Shown piece by piece: positions 15,352-24,892 of a DNA stretch of 64,000 bases; position 1 is the first letter of the stretch, and the number at the start of each line of letters is the position of its first letter. The DNA comes from an uncultured Pseudomonadota bacterium (GTDB lineage: Bacteria > Pseudomonadota > Gammaproteobacteria > Methylococcales > Methylomonadaceae), in assembly GCA_903834465.1 (NCBI GenBank), contig CAILJB010000114.1:1-64000 (forward strand), given 5' to 3'. Made by a program: the position numbers and the translations under genes. Under the pieces are notes generated by a model, which did not search any database, was not told where the DNA came from, and saw only the letters and a list, made by a program, of their open reading frames with translations.

Positions 15352-17585
15352 CACTCACCTTCTAATGCTTCAACCCTTTGAAAACCGCGTGGCAATGCCA
15401 AACCACGTTTAGCGCGACCGCCCAAATAAGACGTAAGGTCTTGCGGTTTTAACGTCAAAACCCGTTTACCTGACATCACTTTCAATGCACTGTCAGGCGT
15501 TAAAATCGTAAACGCCGTGACAAAATCCGTTCCCGCTTGCAAATCATTTGCCGGAATTTGAATCAATTTGTTGCCTTTACCTTTAGGTAACGTCGGAATT
15601 TCACTTAACGGGAAAAGCAACAACCGACCTTGCGCGGTCACAACGGCTAATAAATTCGATTCATCGGCAGTTAATAAAGGCGATAACAAACGTTCATCAT
15701 TTGCCAACGTCACTAAGGCTTTGCCGGCTTTATTTTTACTGGCTAATTCTTTCAACGGTGTTTTAAAGCCATAACCCCAATGATTCACCAAAATCACAAA
15801 ATCGTCAGGATTGCCCGCGATTAAATGCGTAAATGTCGCACTTTCGGGTGGATTAAAACGTCCTGTCAACGGTTCACCTTGCGTTCGTGCCGACGGTAAA
15901 TCATGCGTCGTCGAACTATAAACACGCCCCGTCGAATCAAATAAATACACCGATTGCGTTGAACGAGTTTTAACCGCTGTTTGAAAACTATCACCAGCAC
16001 GATAACTCAAACTTTCCACATCGATGTCGTGACCTTTTGCGGCACGAATCCAACCTTTTTGCGACACAATAACTGTTAGCGGTTCATTTGAAATTAACGC
16101 CGTATCATTCAAGGCTTGCGCGGCTTGACGAGAAACCAGTGGCGAACGTCTGTCGTCACCATATTGTTGCGCGTCTTGCTGCAATTCTTTTTTGATTAAC
16201 TTTTTGAGTAACGTTTCAGAACCCAACGTTTTTTCGAGTGATTCACGTTCTGTATTCAGCGCGTTTTGTTCACCACGGATTTTGATTTCTTCGAGCTTAA
16301 TCAAATGACGCAATTTCAATTCTAAAATCGCTTCGGCTTGAGTGTCACTTAATCCAAAACGCGAAATCAGCTCTTTTTTCGGTTCATCTTCATTGCGAAT
16401 AATGGCAATCACTTCGTCAATATTCAAATACGCAATCAGCAAACCTTCCAAAATATGCAACCGTGCTAACACTTTGTTCAAACGATGTTGCAAACGACGA
16501 CGCACAGTCTCCGTTCGAAATTCGAGCCATTCACTCAAAATTTCGCGCAAACTTTTTACTTGCGGACGACCGTCTAAGCCAATCATGTTCATATTGACGC
16601 GATAACTTTTTTCTAAATCGGTCGTAGCGAACAAATGTGACATGATTTCTTCGACATTGCCGCGTTTCGATTTGGGAATAATCAGCAAACGAGTTGGATT
16701 TTCATGGTCAGATTCGTCGCGCAAATCTTCGAGCATCGGCAATTTTTTAGCTAGCATTTGCGCGGCAATTTGTTCCATCAATTTTGAGCCAGAAACTTGA
16801 TGCGGCAAGGCGGTGATAATAATTACGCCGTCTTCGAGTTGATATGTTGCCCGCATTTTGATTGAACCGCCGCCGGTGCGATAAATTTTTTGTATATCGT
16901 CGCGGTTACTGATAATTTCGGCTTCGGTTGGATAATCGGGTGCGTGAATGAACGTTAAAAGGGTTTCTAAATCCGTTTCGGGTGCATCGAGTAATTGCAC
17001 GCACGCACTGACGATTTCGCGTAAATTATGCGGTGGAATATCCGTTGCCATACCAACGGCAATGCCCATGGTGCCGTTGAGTAAAATATTGGGCAAACGC
17101 GCGGGTAAACGCACCGGTTCTTTGAGCGAGGCATCGAAATTATCGCCCCATTCAACCGTGCCTTGTTCTAATTCGCTGAGTAGCGTGTTGGCATAAGGCG
17201 TTAAACGTGATTCGGTGTAACGCATGGCGGCAAACGATTTCGGATCGTCGGGCGAACCCCAATTGCCTTGCCCATCAACGAGCGTGTAACGATAAGAAAA
17301 CGGTTGCGCCATTAAAACCATCGCTTCGTAACACGCTGAATCACCGTGTGGATGGTATTTACCTAACACGTCGCCGACCGTTCGCGCGGATTTTTTATAT
17401 TTCGCCAGCGCGTTTAAGCCTAATTCTGACATCGCGTAAATAATGCGCCGCTGCACCGGTTTTAAACCGTCAGCAATATGCGGCAACGCTCTATCCAAAA
17501 TCACATACATTGAATAATCGAGATAGGCTTTTTCGGCAAAATCTTTCAGTTGTTGTTGTTCAAAGGTATCGGCAAAGCTGACCAT
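15351..17585 (-). CDS. parC: DNA topoisomerase IV subunit A
   Basis: Subunit A of the type IIA enzyme that decatenates daughter chromosomes. The 744-residue length fits ParC rather than GyrA (about 850). The winged-helix region carries [13 protein letters not shown]; Ser83 and Glu87 correspond to the fluoroquinolone-resistance positions Ser80/Glu84 of E. coli and are wild type. The catalytic tyrosine is Tyr123 in R-Y-T-E-S-R-L. The C-terminal beta-pinwheel is present. No parE is nearby. Its stop overlaps the start of the downstream outer-membrane gene, while an Uma2 gene ends 19 bases upstream. Confidence 0.97.
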   Translation of the reverse strand: MVSFADTFEQQQLKDFAEKAYLDYSMYVILDRALPHIADGLKPVQRRIIYAMSELGLNALAKYKKSARTVGDVLGKYHPHGDSACYEAMVLMAQPFSYRYTLVDGQGNWGSPDDPKSFAAMRYTESRLTPYANTLLSELEQGTVEWGDNFDASLKEPVRLPARLPNILLNGTMGIAVGMATDIPPHNLREIVSACVQLLDAPETDLETLLTFIHAPDYPTEAEIISNRDDIQKIYRTGGGSIKMRATYQLEDGVIIITALPHQVSGSKLMEQIAAQMLAKKLPMLEDLRDESDHENPTRLLIIPKSKRGNVEEIMSHLFATTDLEKSYRVNMNMIGLDGRPQVKSLREILSEWLEFRTETVRRRLQHRLNKVLARLHILEGLLIAYLNIDEVIAIIRNEDEPKKELISRFGLSDTQAEAILELKLRHLIKLEEIKIRGEQNALNTERESLEKTLGSETLLKKLIKKELQQDAQQYGDDRRSPLVSRQAAQALNDTALISNEPLTVIVSQKGWIRAAKGHDIDVESLSYRAGDSFQTAVKTRSTQSVYLFDSTGRVYSSTTHDLPSARTQGEPLTGRFNPPESATFTHLIAGNPDDFVILVNHWGYGFKTPLKELASKNKAGKALVTLANDERLLSPLLTADESNLLAVVTAQGRLLLFPLSEIPTLPKGKGNKLIQIPANDLQAGTDFVTAFTILTPDSALKVMSGKRVLTLKPQDLTSYLGGRAKRGLALPRGFQRVEALEGE

Positions 17586-17604
17586 GTAAAGTATTTTCCT
17601 TGGG

Positions 17605-18195
17605 TTAAACGTTTGAAGTTAAAAACGCACGCATGTCGTCATTTTCAACACGTTGATAAATTTCCGTGACGGGAAGCGTTAAATCCACCGACGTAAACGT
17701 AATGTCATCATCGATATAATAAAAACTGGATTGCCAACCTTCTGATTTGCGGCAAACTTCAATTTCAACGCTATCTTGTTCAATCAAAACATATTCTTCT
17801 AAACTCGGAATGGTTTGATAAACACGGCGTTTTAACGTTTTATCGTATTTGCGTGTTGAACTGGATAACACTTCGATAATGATGCGCGGCGATTCGGTGT
17901 AATACTCATCTTCATCATCATTGCGACAAACCACCAAGACATCAGGATAAAAATATTTTTTGCCGGCATCGGCACGCACTTTAATGTCCGAACTGAACAC
18001 TTCGCAGGGTGTATTTTCTAAATGTTGGTACAGTTTACTGGTTAAGACTGCAATAAGCCGCTGGTGATTTTTGCTCGCGCCAGCCATCGCATAAACTTCG
18101 CCATCAATGTATTCGTGTTTAATCTCGCTGATTTTTTCACCTTCGAGATAATCCTGCTCACTCATGTAATTTGAAACGTAATCAGGGGAACTCAT
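17605..18195 (-). CDS. Uma2-family PD-(D/E)xK nuclease-like protein
   Basis: A 196-residue protein of the Uma2 (DUF820) family, with the typical [18 protein letters not shown] segment and putative nuclease residues in Y-P-D-V and I-I-I-E-V-L-S. The family has a restriction-endonuclease fold and is found mainly in cyanobacteria and some filamentous or sulfur-oxidising and methanotrophic gammaproteobacteria, but its role is not established. It lies three bases after the SNF2 gene and 19 before parC. The first ATG was taken; a second at codon 11 would also fit family length. Confidence 0.88.
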   Translation of the reverse strand: MSSPDYVSNYMSEQDYLEGEKISEIKHEYIDGEVYAMAGASKNHQRLIAVLTSKLYQHLENTPCEVFSSDIKVRADAGKKYFYPDVLVVCRNDDEDEYYTESPRIIIEVLSSSTRKYDKTLKRRVYQTIPSLEEYVLIEQDSVEIEVCRKSEGWQSSFYYIDDDITFTSVDLTLPVTEIYQRVENDDMRAFLTSNV

Positions 18196-18198
18196 TTT

Positions 18199-21100
18199 TT
18201 ACTCCACGTCGCGCAATAACGCCAACATATCATCAACCGACATTTTGCCACTTAATTCTCCACCTTCTAGCAAACTATTTGCTAAATCACGTTTGTGATG
18301 ATGCAGCGCAACGATTTTATCTTCAATAGTATCTTTGGCAACTAAACGATAAACTGTCACCGGACGTTTTTGTCCCATCCGATGCGCGCGATCTGAAGCC
18401 TGATCTTCCACAGCAGGATTCCACCACGGATCCATGTGAATCACATAATCGGCAGCGGTCAAATTTAAACCTGTCCCGCCCGCTTTTAAACTGATTAAAA
18501 ACAAATCGCCCTCGCCTGCTTGAAAGGCATTCATCGCTTGTTTGCGTTTGGCGACAGGCGTTGAACCATCCAAATAATGGTAAGCAATACTTTTGCGGTC
18601 GAGTAATTCTCGAATCAAACCTAAATGCCCGACAAATTGACTGAACACCAATGCTTTATGACGATTGTCGAGTAATTCATCGACCAATTCTTCAAAGGCT
18701 TGTAATTTAGAACTGCTAATCGGACTTTCATCTAACACCAAACGCGGATGACAACACGCGCGACGCAATTTCATAATTTCGGCTAAAACTTGCAATTGCT
18801 GTCCCGATTGCGCGGTTGCTTTTTGCATCACTTGCAACGCATCACGTCGCAACGCTTCATACATCGCACGTTCATCAGCACTTAATTCAATATGCAAGGT
18901 CACTTCGGTTCGTGCCGGTAATTCGGTCAACACGTCATTTTTCAAGCGTCGCAAAATAAACGGGCGCAATAATTTTTTCAGTCGTTGTTGTGCTTCATGA
19001 TCGTGATTATTTTCGATAGCGTTCGCGTAACGTTCGTTAAAACGCGCCGCTGACCCCAACAAACCGGGATTGATAAAATCAAATAAATTCCACAATTCAC
19101 CCAAATGATTTTCAATCGGCGTGCCGGTTGTGACCATTTTGAAATCAGCTTGCAACGCCATCGCGGCTTTAGAACGTTTGGTTAAATTATTTTTAATCGC
19201 TTGTGCTTCATCAGCAATCAATGTCCGCCAGCGCACTTGTTGCAATCGCTCGCCTTCGCTTTGCAATAAACCATAACTACACACAATCAAATCAAACGCA
19301 CCGGCATTATCAAGCATCGTTTGTCGATCGCCCGTCCCGAATTGTTGCGCGTTTAACGTTGGTGCAAATCGCGCACATTCTTCTAGCCAATTGATACACA
19401 CTGAAGTCGGCGCGAGAATCAACGTCGGGCCTTGTGGCGCACGCGATAGAATTAACGCCAGCGATTGCACTGTTTTACCTAAACCCATGTCATCGGCTAA
19501 ACACGCGCCTGCGCCCCAATGCGCTAACCGACTCATCCATTGGAAACCTTCGTGTTGATAATCACGCAATTCACCTTGCAATGTGGACGGCACTTTGGGT
19601 TTTAAATCGCTCAACTCTTCTAAGCGTTTAAGCTGGTCTTTCCACGGTTTACTTGCCGTAATGTGCATGCCGTCTGTGATTTCATCCAACGCTTGCGCGG
19701 CAAGGGCATGAAATTGAATTTTGTCATCGTTGACTTCACCCAAACCTGCTAAATCATCTAAACGATGACGTAATTCTTTGGTCAACGCAATGATTTGCCC
19801 GTCTTCTAATTGCAAAAAACGGCTCTGTGAATTCGCCAATAAACTCATTAACCGCTGCATATTCAACACTTGCCCATCATCGATTTCAATATCGCCTTCG
19901 ACGCTAAACCAATTTTGTTCGTGACGCACAGAAAAACGCGCTTGTCCTAAACCCATTTCACGACTGAGTTTTATTTTTTTACCTTTTGGCCATTCCAATA
20001 CCGCAAAGTCGCCTAAATTTTGCAAATCCAACAATGTTTCCAACGCCGCGTCCGGTTCTTCAAGCGACCATTTCAGCGAATTATCGGGATTTAATTCGGG
20101 ACATTTTTCTAATAATTCGGCGACATACTGACTTTCAATCTCGAAATCACGAGTCGTTTGTAATTGTTTGCCTTCAATATCCGCTAAAACCGTTGTGCCG
20201 CCTGTTGCCGGTTTATATAACGGGCCACCGTCTAAAAAGGGTTGTACAAAGGTTTCAATTTGAATACCTTGCCCAAGCGGTTGCAAGTGTAAATGCAGGC
20301 GATTATCTGCCGCTACCGTTTCAGCTTGCGTTGCCATGCCAACCATGTTGGATTGCACAGTCAGCATTGAGGCAACAGACGAAATTGAATCCATCACCCG
20401 TTGCCGCGCACTGGTTGGAATGGTTAAACCGTTTTCGCCTAAAATTCCCGCAACTTGGCGATGCTGCTCGTTAATGTCATAGAGCATTACACCGTTTGCC
20501 GTTTTTTGCACCGCAATTTTAGTCTCACGGCTAATTTGTGGAATCAAGGTTAAATGCAATTGATCGTCTTGTTCTTGAACTAATAATTGTGGCGCGGCGG
20601 TTTGAATATCAATCGGGGCGTTATATTGCACTTGTGATGCCCAATACACATTCGGATGCCCGACCGCTTCAAACAATGCCTCATTTGGCAAGCTGTAAAC
20701 GTCGTTGTTGTAATAGTAATAATCGTTAGGTTGACTATTTTTGCAGATTTTTTTACAAATCCGCTGATCTTGCTCCGTCAAATAAGTAAAGCTCTCTAGT
20801 TCGTTGTATAACCGTTTTAATGCAACATTACGCCCTTTTGACCAATTGCCATTTTTACCTAATTTTTGTTCTTTGGGTTCAAGGAACATTTCACCATCAC
20901 CAAACTGCAACGTCCAAACTAAGCGTAATTCAGACGGTGCTTTGATTTGAGTAGATGCAACTGTCAGCGTATTAACTTGCGCCAAAGCCTCCAACGCCCG
21001 TTCCCATGGCGCCGTATGAGGAAACGCATCAATCAATTGTGAAAACGGTGAATTTGCATAGTGTTTAGCGATTTTGTCGCAAGACTTATGATGGTAATCG

Positions 21101-22356
21101 AGACGTTGCAGCAATGCAGCACTTAATGCGGCATACCAAATAAACCCCAATTCGCGTGCTTGTTGGCAATAATTTGCCAACGGTGCGATATACATTGCCT
21201 GTTGCACGGCACTACTCAGATGCTCAGTTTCACCAAGCCAATACAACAATAAAACTTGCACTAAATTTTCGTAAGATCCTTCGATTCGTACTGACAAAAC
21301 CTGTGTTTCCTCAAGTTTTTTAAGTCCTTGATACACATCGAGTGTATCTAACAATATAAGATATTCAACCCTCGACACGGTACGATTTTTAGATAAGAAA
21401 ATATCTACATGCTCTCTAAGTTGGGTCAAATTCGCTAATGTTCGGCTACGTAGCAACATCAAGCCATAGAAGAAATCATAAATGCCACCCAAAGTAGTGT
21501 GACGTTTATTTTTCTTTCGCATCAGTTTTAACGCATCGTTAAATAACTCAATTGATTCATCGTAGCTATTTTTAAAAATTGCATTCAACGCGCGTAACTT
21601 TAAACCCATTGCCGAATTATCATTAGTTAACCAAGCATCGACATCTTTTTCATTGCCACGAAATAATCGTTGCTCAATAAGCGTGTGAATAATGTCTAAA
21701 TCTTTCTGTTTAGACTGTCCAAACAACTCCTCAAGTAAATTATAAACTTTGTTTTTATTTGCTTTCGCATTGGGGTCAAGCGACAAATAATCGTTAATTA
21801 GGCTATATTTCAACACCAAAAACCGAATTTTAGCCGGTAATGTCATGAACCATTCACGGTTAAAATGCTCAAAAAAGAGTTGCTCAATAGCGGCGGCAAA
21901 ATGTTGTGGAAAATCATTGTGCAACAGCGCGATATTGGCTTCAAAACCGGTTTCGTTACCTTGATAAAGAAACAAACGTAACTTTTTCATTTGGTGCAGC
22001 AACTGGTGTTTCGGTGGCAAATAGGAAAAATTATCTTTTTCCATAATAATTTGCTGCGCTAATTTACTAAACCACGGTTTTTGTAGCGCGATTTTCATCA
22101 AGGTTTCGGTAATGTCTCGATGACAATACCAGCCTTCTGCTGAGCTAATCACAAAACCCATTTTTTGAAACCGCTCTTGAAAATCTCGATTGATATTTTT
22201 AATTGTTTCGAAATCAAAACCGGTCGCTTTTAACACATTAACGAAACTTGTTTGCCCAATTGGCGCATAAACAACAGCCAAAACTAATAAAATGTCCTGC
22301 TCGTGGCGAGGTAATGCGTCAAAAATTTCGGATAAGCGTTGTTGAGTAATAGTCAT
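18199..22356 (-). CDS. SNF2-family DNA-dependent ATPase with a large N-terminal helical region
   Basis: A 1385-residue protein. The C-terminal part (about 905-1385) is a complete SNF2 helicase: Walker A A-D-D-M-G-L-G-K-T, a D-E-A-Q Walker B, T-G-T-P-I-E-N, S-L-K-A-G-G-T-G-L-N-L-T and the arginine-finger motif D-R-A-H-R-M-G-Q. The middle (about 480-900) resembles the beta-rich region that precedes bacterial SNF2 cores. Residues 1-480 are predominantly helical with TPR-like spacing and resemble no domain I can name; they make the protein much longer than usual solitary SNF2 proteins. It probably remodels or translocates on DNA, but the target is unknown. Genes on both sides (uma2 three bases downstream, nspC 27 upstream) suggest co-transcription rather than shared function. 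Confidence 0.88.
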   Translation of the reverse strand: MTITQQRLSEIFDALPRHEQDILLVLAVVYAPIGQTSFVNVLKATGFDFETIKNINRDFQERFQKMGFVISSAEGWYCHRDITETLMKIALQKPWFSKLAQQIIMEKDNFSYLPPKHQLLHQMKKLRLFLYQGNETGFEANIALLHNDFPQHFAAAIEQLFFEHFNREWFMTLPAKIRFLVLKYSLINDYLSLDPNAKANKNKVYNLLEELFGQSKQKDLDIIHTLIEQRLFRGNEKDVDAWLTNDNSAMGLKLRALNAIFKNSYDESIELFNDALKLMRKKNKRHTTLGGIYDFFYGLMLLRSRTLANLTQLREHVDIFLSKNRTVSRVEYLILLDTLDVYQGLKKLEETQVLSVRIEGSYENLVQVLLLYWLGETEHLSSAVQQAMYIAPLANYCQQARELGFIWYAALSAALLQRLDYHHKSCDKIAKHYANSPFSQLIDAFPHTAPWERALEALAQVNTLTVASTQIKAPSELRLVWTLQFGDGEMFLEPKEQKLGKNGNWSKGRNVALKRLYNELESFTYLTEQDQRICKKICKNSQPNDYYYYNNDVYSLPNEALFEAVGHPNVYWASQVQYNAPIDIQTAAPQLLVQEQDDQLHLTLIPQISRETKIAVQKTANGVMLYDINEQHRQVAGILGENGLTIPTSARQRVMDSISSVASMLTVQSNMVGMATQAETVAADNRLHLHLQPLGQGIQIETFVQPFLDGGPLYKPATGGTTVLADIEGKQLQTTRDFEIESQYVAELLEKCPELNPDNSLKWSLEEPDAALETLLDLQNLGDFAVLEWPKGKKIKLSREMGLGQARFSVRHEQNWFSVEGDIEIDDGQVLNMQRLMSLLANSQSRFLQLEDGQIIALTKELRHRLDDLAGLGEVNDDKIQFHALAAQALDEITDGMHITASKPWKDQLKRLEELSDLKPKVPSTLQGELRDYQHEGFQWMSRLAHWGAGACLADDMGLGKTVQSLALILSRAPQGPTLILAPTSVCINWLEECARFAPTLNAQQFGTGDRQTMLDNAGAFDLIVCSYGLLQSEGERLQQVRWRTLIADEAQAIKNNLTKRSKAAMALQADFKMVTTGTPIENHLGELWNLFDFINPGLLGSAARFNERYANAIENNHDHEAQQRLKKLLRPFILRRLKNDVLTELPARTEVTLHIELSADERAMYEALRRDALQVMQKATAQSGQQLQVLAEIMKLRRACCHPRLVLDESPISSSKLQAFEELVDELLDNRHKALVFSQFVGHLGLIRELLDRKSIAYHYLDGSTPVAKRKQAMNAFQAGEGDLFLISLKAGGTGLNLTAADYVIHMDPWWNPAVEDQASDRAHRMGQKRPVTVYRLVAKDTIEDKIVALHHHKRDLANSLLEGGELSGKMSVDDMLALLRDVE

Positions 22357-22383
22357 TAGAAATGCGTTAGAAAAGTTAAAAAG

Positions 22384-23529
22384 TTATTCAGCGTGCGCTG
22401 TCGTCATCAACCATTGTTGTTGATAATCTTGGTAAGTGTAGTGTTTGAGCAATTCCAATTCACCATCAGCGCGTTGCAAATAGATGTCTGGTAAATTGTG
22501 ACCATTAAAGCGACTGGCTTTAATCAATGTATACGCGCCAACGTTGTTAAACGTGATTTTGTCACCCAATTGCAGCGGATATTTAAAACGGTATTCGCCA
22601 AATATATCGCCAGCTAAACAAGTGCCGCCAGCTAAAATCGCGCTGTAACGTCCTTTTTCATCGTGTTCTTGCACTTGTGGTGGACGCTGAAATTCAAATA
22701 CTTCGGGATTATGATTTACTGATGTATCTAAAATCGCCACGGTTTTGCCATCGCTTTCAAACGTATCAATCACACTCGTCACCAATTGCGCGGCATTGCC
22801 GACAATTCCTTTGCCCGGTTCGATATAAACATCCACTTTCAATTCGCGACGTAATTGAATCACTAAATCAATAAACGGCTGATAATCCGCAATGTTATGA
22901 AACAAATAACCGCCGCCTAAATTTATCCACTGTAATTTTTCTAATTGATTACCAAAATAACGACGTAATTTTTCAACAGTTTGCAATAACGGTGTGAAAT
23001 CAGTCGCTGAAAAAACGGTGTGAAAATGCAAACCGCTGACTTGCTCAGATTCCAAACAATTCGATTGCCACAATGTATCAATATCTACACCTAATTTAGA
23101 ATAACGCCGACACGGGTCAAAGCGTTCATCACTTAAAAAAGACAATTTTGGATTCACACGCAATCCCATTTTCGCTTGTGTTTCGACAATGGGGGCGTAA
23201 CGTTCGTGCTGCGAGAGCGAATTAAAATTGATATGCGTACATAAAGTCGTTAATTCATAAAGTTCGTCGGCAATTAACGCAGGTGTGGTTAAATGCACTT
23301 CGCCTTGTCCGGCTAAAACTTCCAGAACCAATTGCGCTTCAAACAACGAACTGACGGAAAAACCATCCACAAATGGTTTTGTAATATCTAGCACTCTCGA
23401 ACATGGCAAGGCTTTCACCGCATAAAGCACTTTGCAACCCGATTGCTGACGAAGTTGCGCGAGCGTTGTTAAATTCGCAATGAGCTGTGATTCGTCGAGA
23501 ATAAAAGCCGGTGTTTTAATGGGCATCAT
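22384..23529 (-). CDS. nspC: Carboxynorspermidine/carboxyspermidine decarboxylase
   Basis: A PLP-dependent fold-III decarboxylase releasing norspermidine or spermidine from the carboxylated precursor, the last step of the alternative polyamine route. At 381 residues it fits NspC. The PLP lysine is in Y-A-V-K39-A, the phosphate-binding loop in N-L-G-G-G-Y, then E-P-G-K-G-I, and the catalytic cysteine in G-G-T-C-L-A-G-D. The NspC-type spacing and the absence of a fused domain separate it from diaminopimelate decarboxylase. The partner carboxy(nor)spermidine dehydrogenase is not in the window. The gene begins three bases after sdhD, an unusual neighbour. Confidence 0.93.
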   Translation of the reverse strand: MMPIKTPAFILDESQLIANLTTLAQLRQQSGCKVLYAVKALPCSRVLDITKPFVDGFSVSSLFEAQLVLEVLAGQGEVHLTTPALIADELYELTTLCTHINFNSLSQHERYAPIVETQAKMGLRVNPKLSFLSDERFDPCRRYSKLGVDIDTLWQSNCLESEQVSGLHFHTVFSATDFTPLLQTVEKLRRYFGNQLEKLQWINLGGGYLFHNIADYQPFIDLVIQLRRELKVDVYIEPGKGIVGNAAQLVTSVIDTFESDGKTVAILDTSVNHNPEVFEFQRPPQVQEHDEKGRYSAILAGGTCLAGDIFGEYRFKYPLQLGDKITFNNVGAYTLIKASRFNGHNLPDIYLQRADGELELLKHYTYQDYQQQWLMTTAHAE

Positions 23530-23532
23530 TTT

Positions 23533-23853
23533 TTAACCTTGAAATAACAGCACAATTGAACTCAATCCGAGTAATGCAAAAAACGCATTCGACAGCCAAA
23601 TTGCGACAACTTGTTTGCCTTGATGCGAAACGTAATCTTCTAACACAACTTGCAAACCCAGTGCAGCGTGATAACAAACCACTAATATCCATACAATTAA
23701 ACCGATTTTGTTGACCGGTTCATTTAGCCACGCACTCGTTTCAAAATAGTTTGCATTTAAACAATGCTGCAAAAATGCCACTAACCAATAAGACAATGGA
23801 ATCAATAAAATTGCCGTAAGACGTTGCAGTTTCCAATGTTGCATCGCTTTCAT
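23533..23853 (-). CDS. sdhD: Succinate dehydrogenase membrane anchor subunit D
   Basis: A 106-residue integral membrane protein with three hydrophobic segments (about 12-30, 46-67, 82-104). It has the SdhD patterns L-Q-R-L-T-A at the N-terminus and Y-H-A-A-L-G-L-Q-V-V-L-E-D-Y between helices II and III, where the His is the expected haem b ligand region. With SdhC it anchors the flavoprotein and iron-sulfur subunits and binds ubiquinone. It overlaps sdhC by four bases. The expected sdhA and sdhB do not follow; nspC does. Confidence 0.93.
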   Translation of the reverse strand: MKAMQHWKLQRLTAILLIPLSYWLVAFLQHCLNANYFETSAWLNEPVNKIGLIVWILVVCYHAALGLQVVLEDYVSHQGKQVVAIWLSNAFFALLGLSSIVLLFQG

Positions 23854-24224
23854 AACAGCACCGCTAAACTAAAAATGGTTAAAACCAACGACGCAAACAA
23901 TTCCATCAGCGCATAACGCCTTAACGTTTCACGAGAAAAACTGTGTCCAGCATCCCAAATTAAATGCCGAATGCCATGACATAAATGAAACATCAGCGCG
24001 TATATAAAACCGCTTAAAAACACTTGTATTGGCAACGTATGTAATACCGTTTGCATTTGTAAATATGTCAGCATTCCATATTTAACTTGCGCCAACATGA
24101 AAACAAAACCCGCTAAACCGATTGCCAAAAACACACCAGTTAGACGATGACTGATTGAAATTACCCCCGTCAGTGGCAGGGTGTAAATTTGTAAATGCGG
24201 AGAGATTGGTCTATTGTGCGGCAT
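23850..24224 (-). CDS. sdhC: Succinate dehydrogenase cytochrome b556 subunit
   Basis: A 124-residue membrane protein with three helices and the SdhC signatures: R-P-x-S-P-H-L near the N-terminus, S-I-S-H-R-L-T-G, and H-L-C-H-G-I-R-H-L-I-W-D with the haem ligand histidine. The ATG at 24224 was chosen over a TTG one codon upstream because A-A-G-G-A lies at a suitable distance. It diverges from nudF, with 40 bases between the two starts. It heads a minus-strand run of eight closely spaced genes reaching to 11973. Confidence 0.93.
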   Translation of the reverse strand: MPHNRPISPHLQIYTLPLTGVISISHRLTGVFLAIGLAGFVFMLAQVKYGMLTYLQMQTVLHTLPIQVFLSGFIYALMFHLCHGIRHLIWDAGHSFSRETLRRYALMELFASLVLTIFSLAVLL

Positions 24225-24264
24225 CAACTTTTCCTTTTAAATCGTTTAACCGCGTGATTGTAAC

Positions 24265-24849
24265 ATGAAAAAAGACGTGAAAATTCTAAACAAAGACACT
24301 GTGTACAACGGTTTTTTCCGTATGGAAGAGCTGCGCTTGCAACACACTTTATTTACCGGTGGCTGGAGCAGTGAAATTACGCGCGAATTATTTGTGCGTG
24401 GAAATTGTGTGGCAGTGGTTTTGTACGATGTGAAACACGACGAGGTGATTTTAATTGAACAGTTCCGTGTCGGTGCAATCGACAATCCGATTAACACACC
24501 GTGGCTTATTGAAATTGTAGCGGGGGTGATAGAAGATGGCGAAACTGCTGAAGAGGTGGCACGTCGAGAATCCCTAGAAGAAGCGGGTTGCGAAATTGTG
24601 AATTTAATTTGCATCGGTTCATTTTATTTGTCACCGGGTGGCGCGTCGGAACAAATTACGTTGTTTTGCGGTTTGGTAAACAGTGAAAATGTCGGCGGTA
24701 TACACGGTTTAGCCGAAGAAAACGAAGATATTTTAGTTCGCGCCGTGCCGTTTAATGAGGCGTATGAAATGGTGGAACGCAATGAAATTGATTCGGCAAT
24801 TCCCATCATCGCAATACAGTGGTTAGCGTTGCATCGGCATGAACTATAA
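24265..24849 (+). CDS. nudF: ADP-ribose pyrophosphatase, Nudix family
   Basis: Hydrolyses ADP-ribose to AMP and ribose 5-phosphate. The 194-residue protein carries a complete Nudix box from G87 to C109, with the R-E-x-x-E-E-x-G metal-binding core. The N-terminal strands (F-x-M-E-E-L-x-L-x-H) and the G-A-S-E-Q-I-T-L-F region downstream of the box match the NudF/TrgB subgroup. The gene diverges from sdhC and ends before a strong bidirectional terminator. Confidence 0.93.
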   Translation: MKKDVKILNKDTVYNGFFRMEELRLQHTLFTGGWSSEITRELFVRGNCVAVVLYDVKHDEVILIEQFRVGAIDNPINTPWLIEIVAGVIEDGETAEEVARRESLEEAGCEIVNLICIGSFYLSPGGASEQITLFCGLVNSENVGGIHGLAEENEDILVRAVPFNEAYEMVERNEIDSAIPIIAIQWLALHRHEL

Positions 24850-24856
24850 AAATGCA

Positions 24857-24882
24857 AAGGGCAGATTTTTAAATCTGCCCTT
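24857..24882. terminator. Bidirectional intrinsic terminator between nudF and the chemoreceptor
   Basis: A perfect 12-bp inverted repeat (24857-24868 with 24871-24882) whose ends are A/T rich on both strands. It lies between two convergent genes and would stop both. Confidence 0.85.
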
Positions 24883-24892
24883 ATAAAAATAA

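Noticed and set aside
19986-20474. A 162-codon plus-strand frame inside the SNF2 gene
   Set aside because: Antisense shadow; no ribosome-binding site and composition typical of reverse reading.
17605-22356. SNF2 plus Uma2 as a phage defence island
   Set aside because: Neighbours are nspC, sdhCD and parC, no methylase, toxin or integrase is present, and Uma2 has no established defence role. Kept only as a low-level finding.
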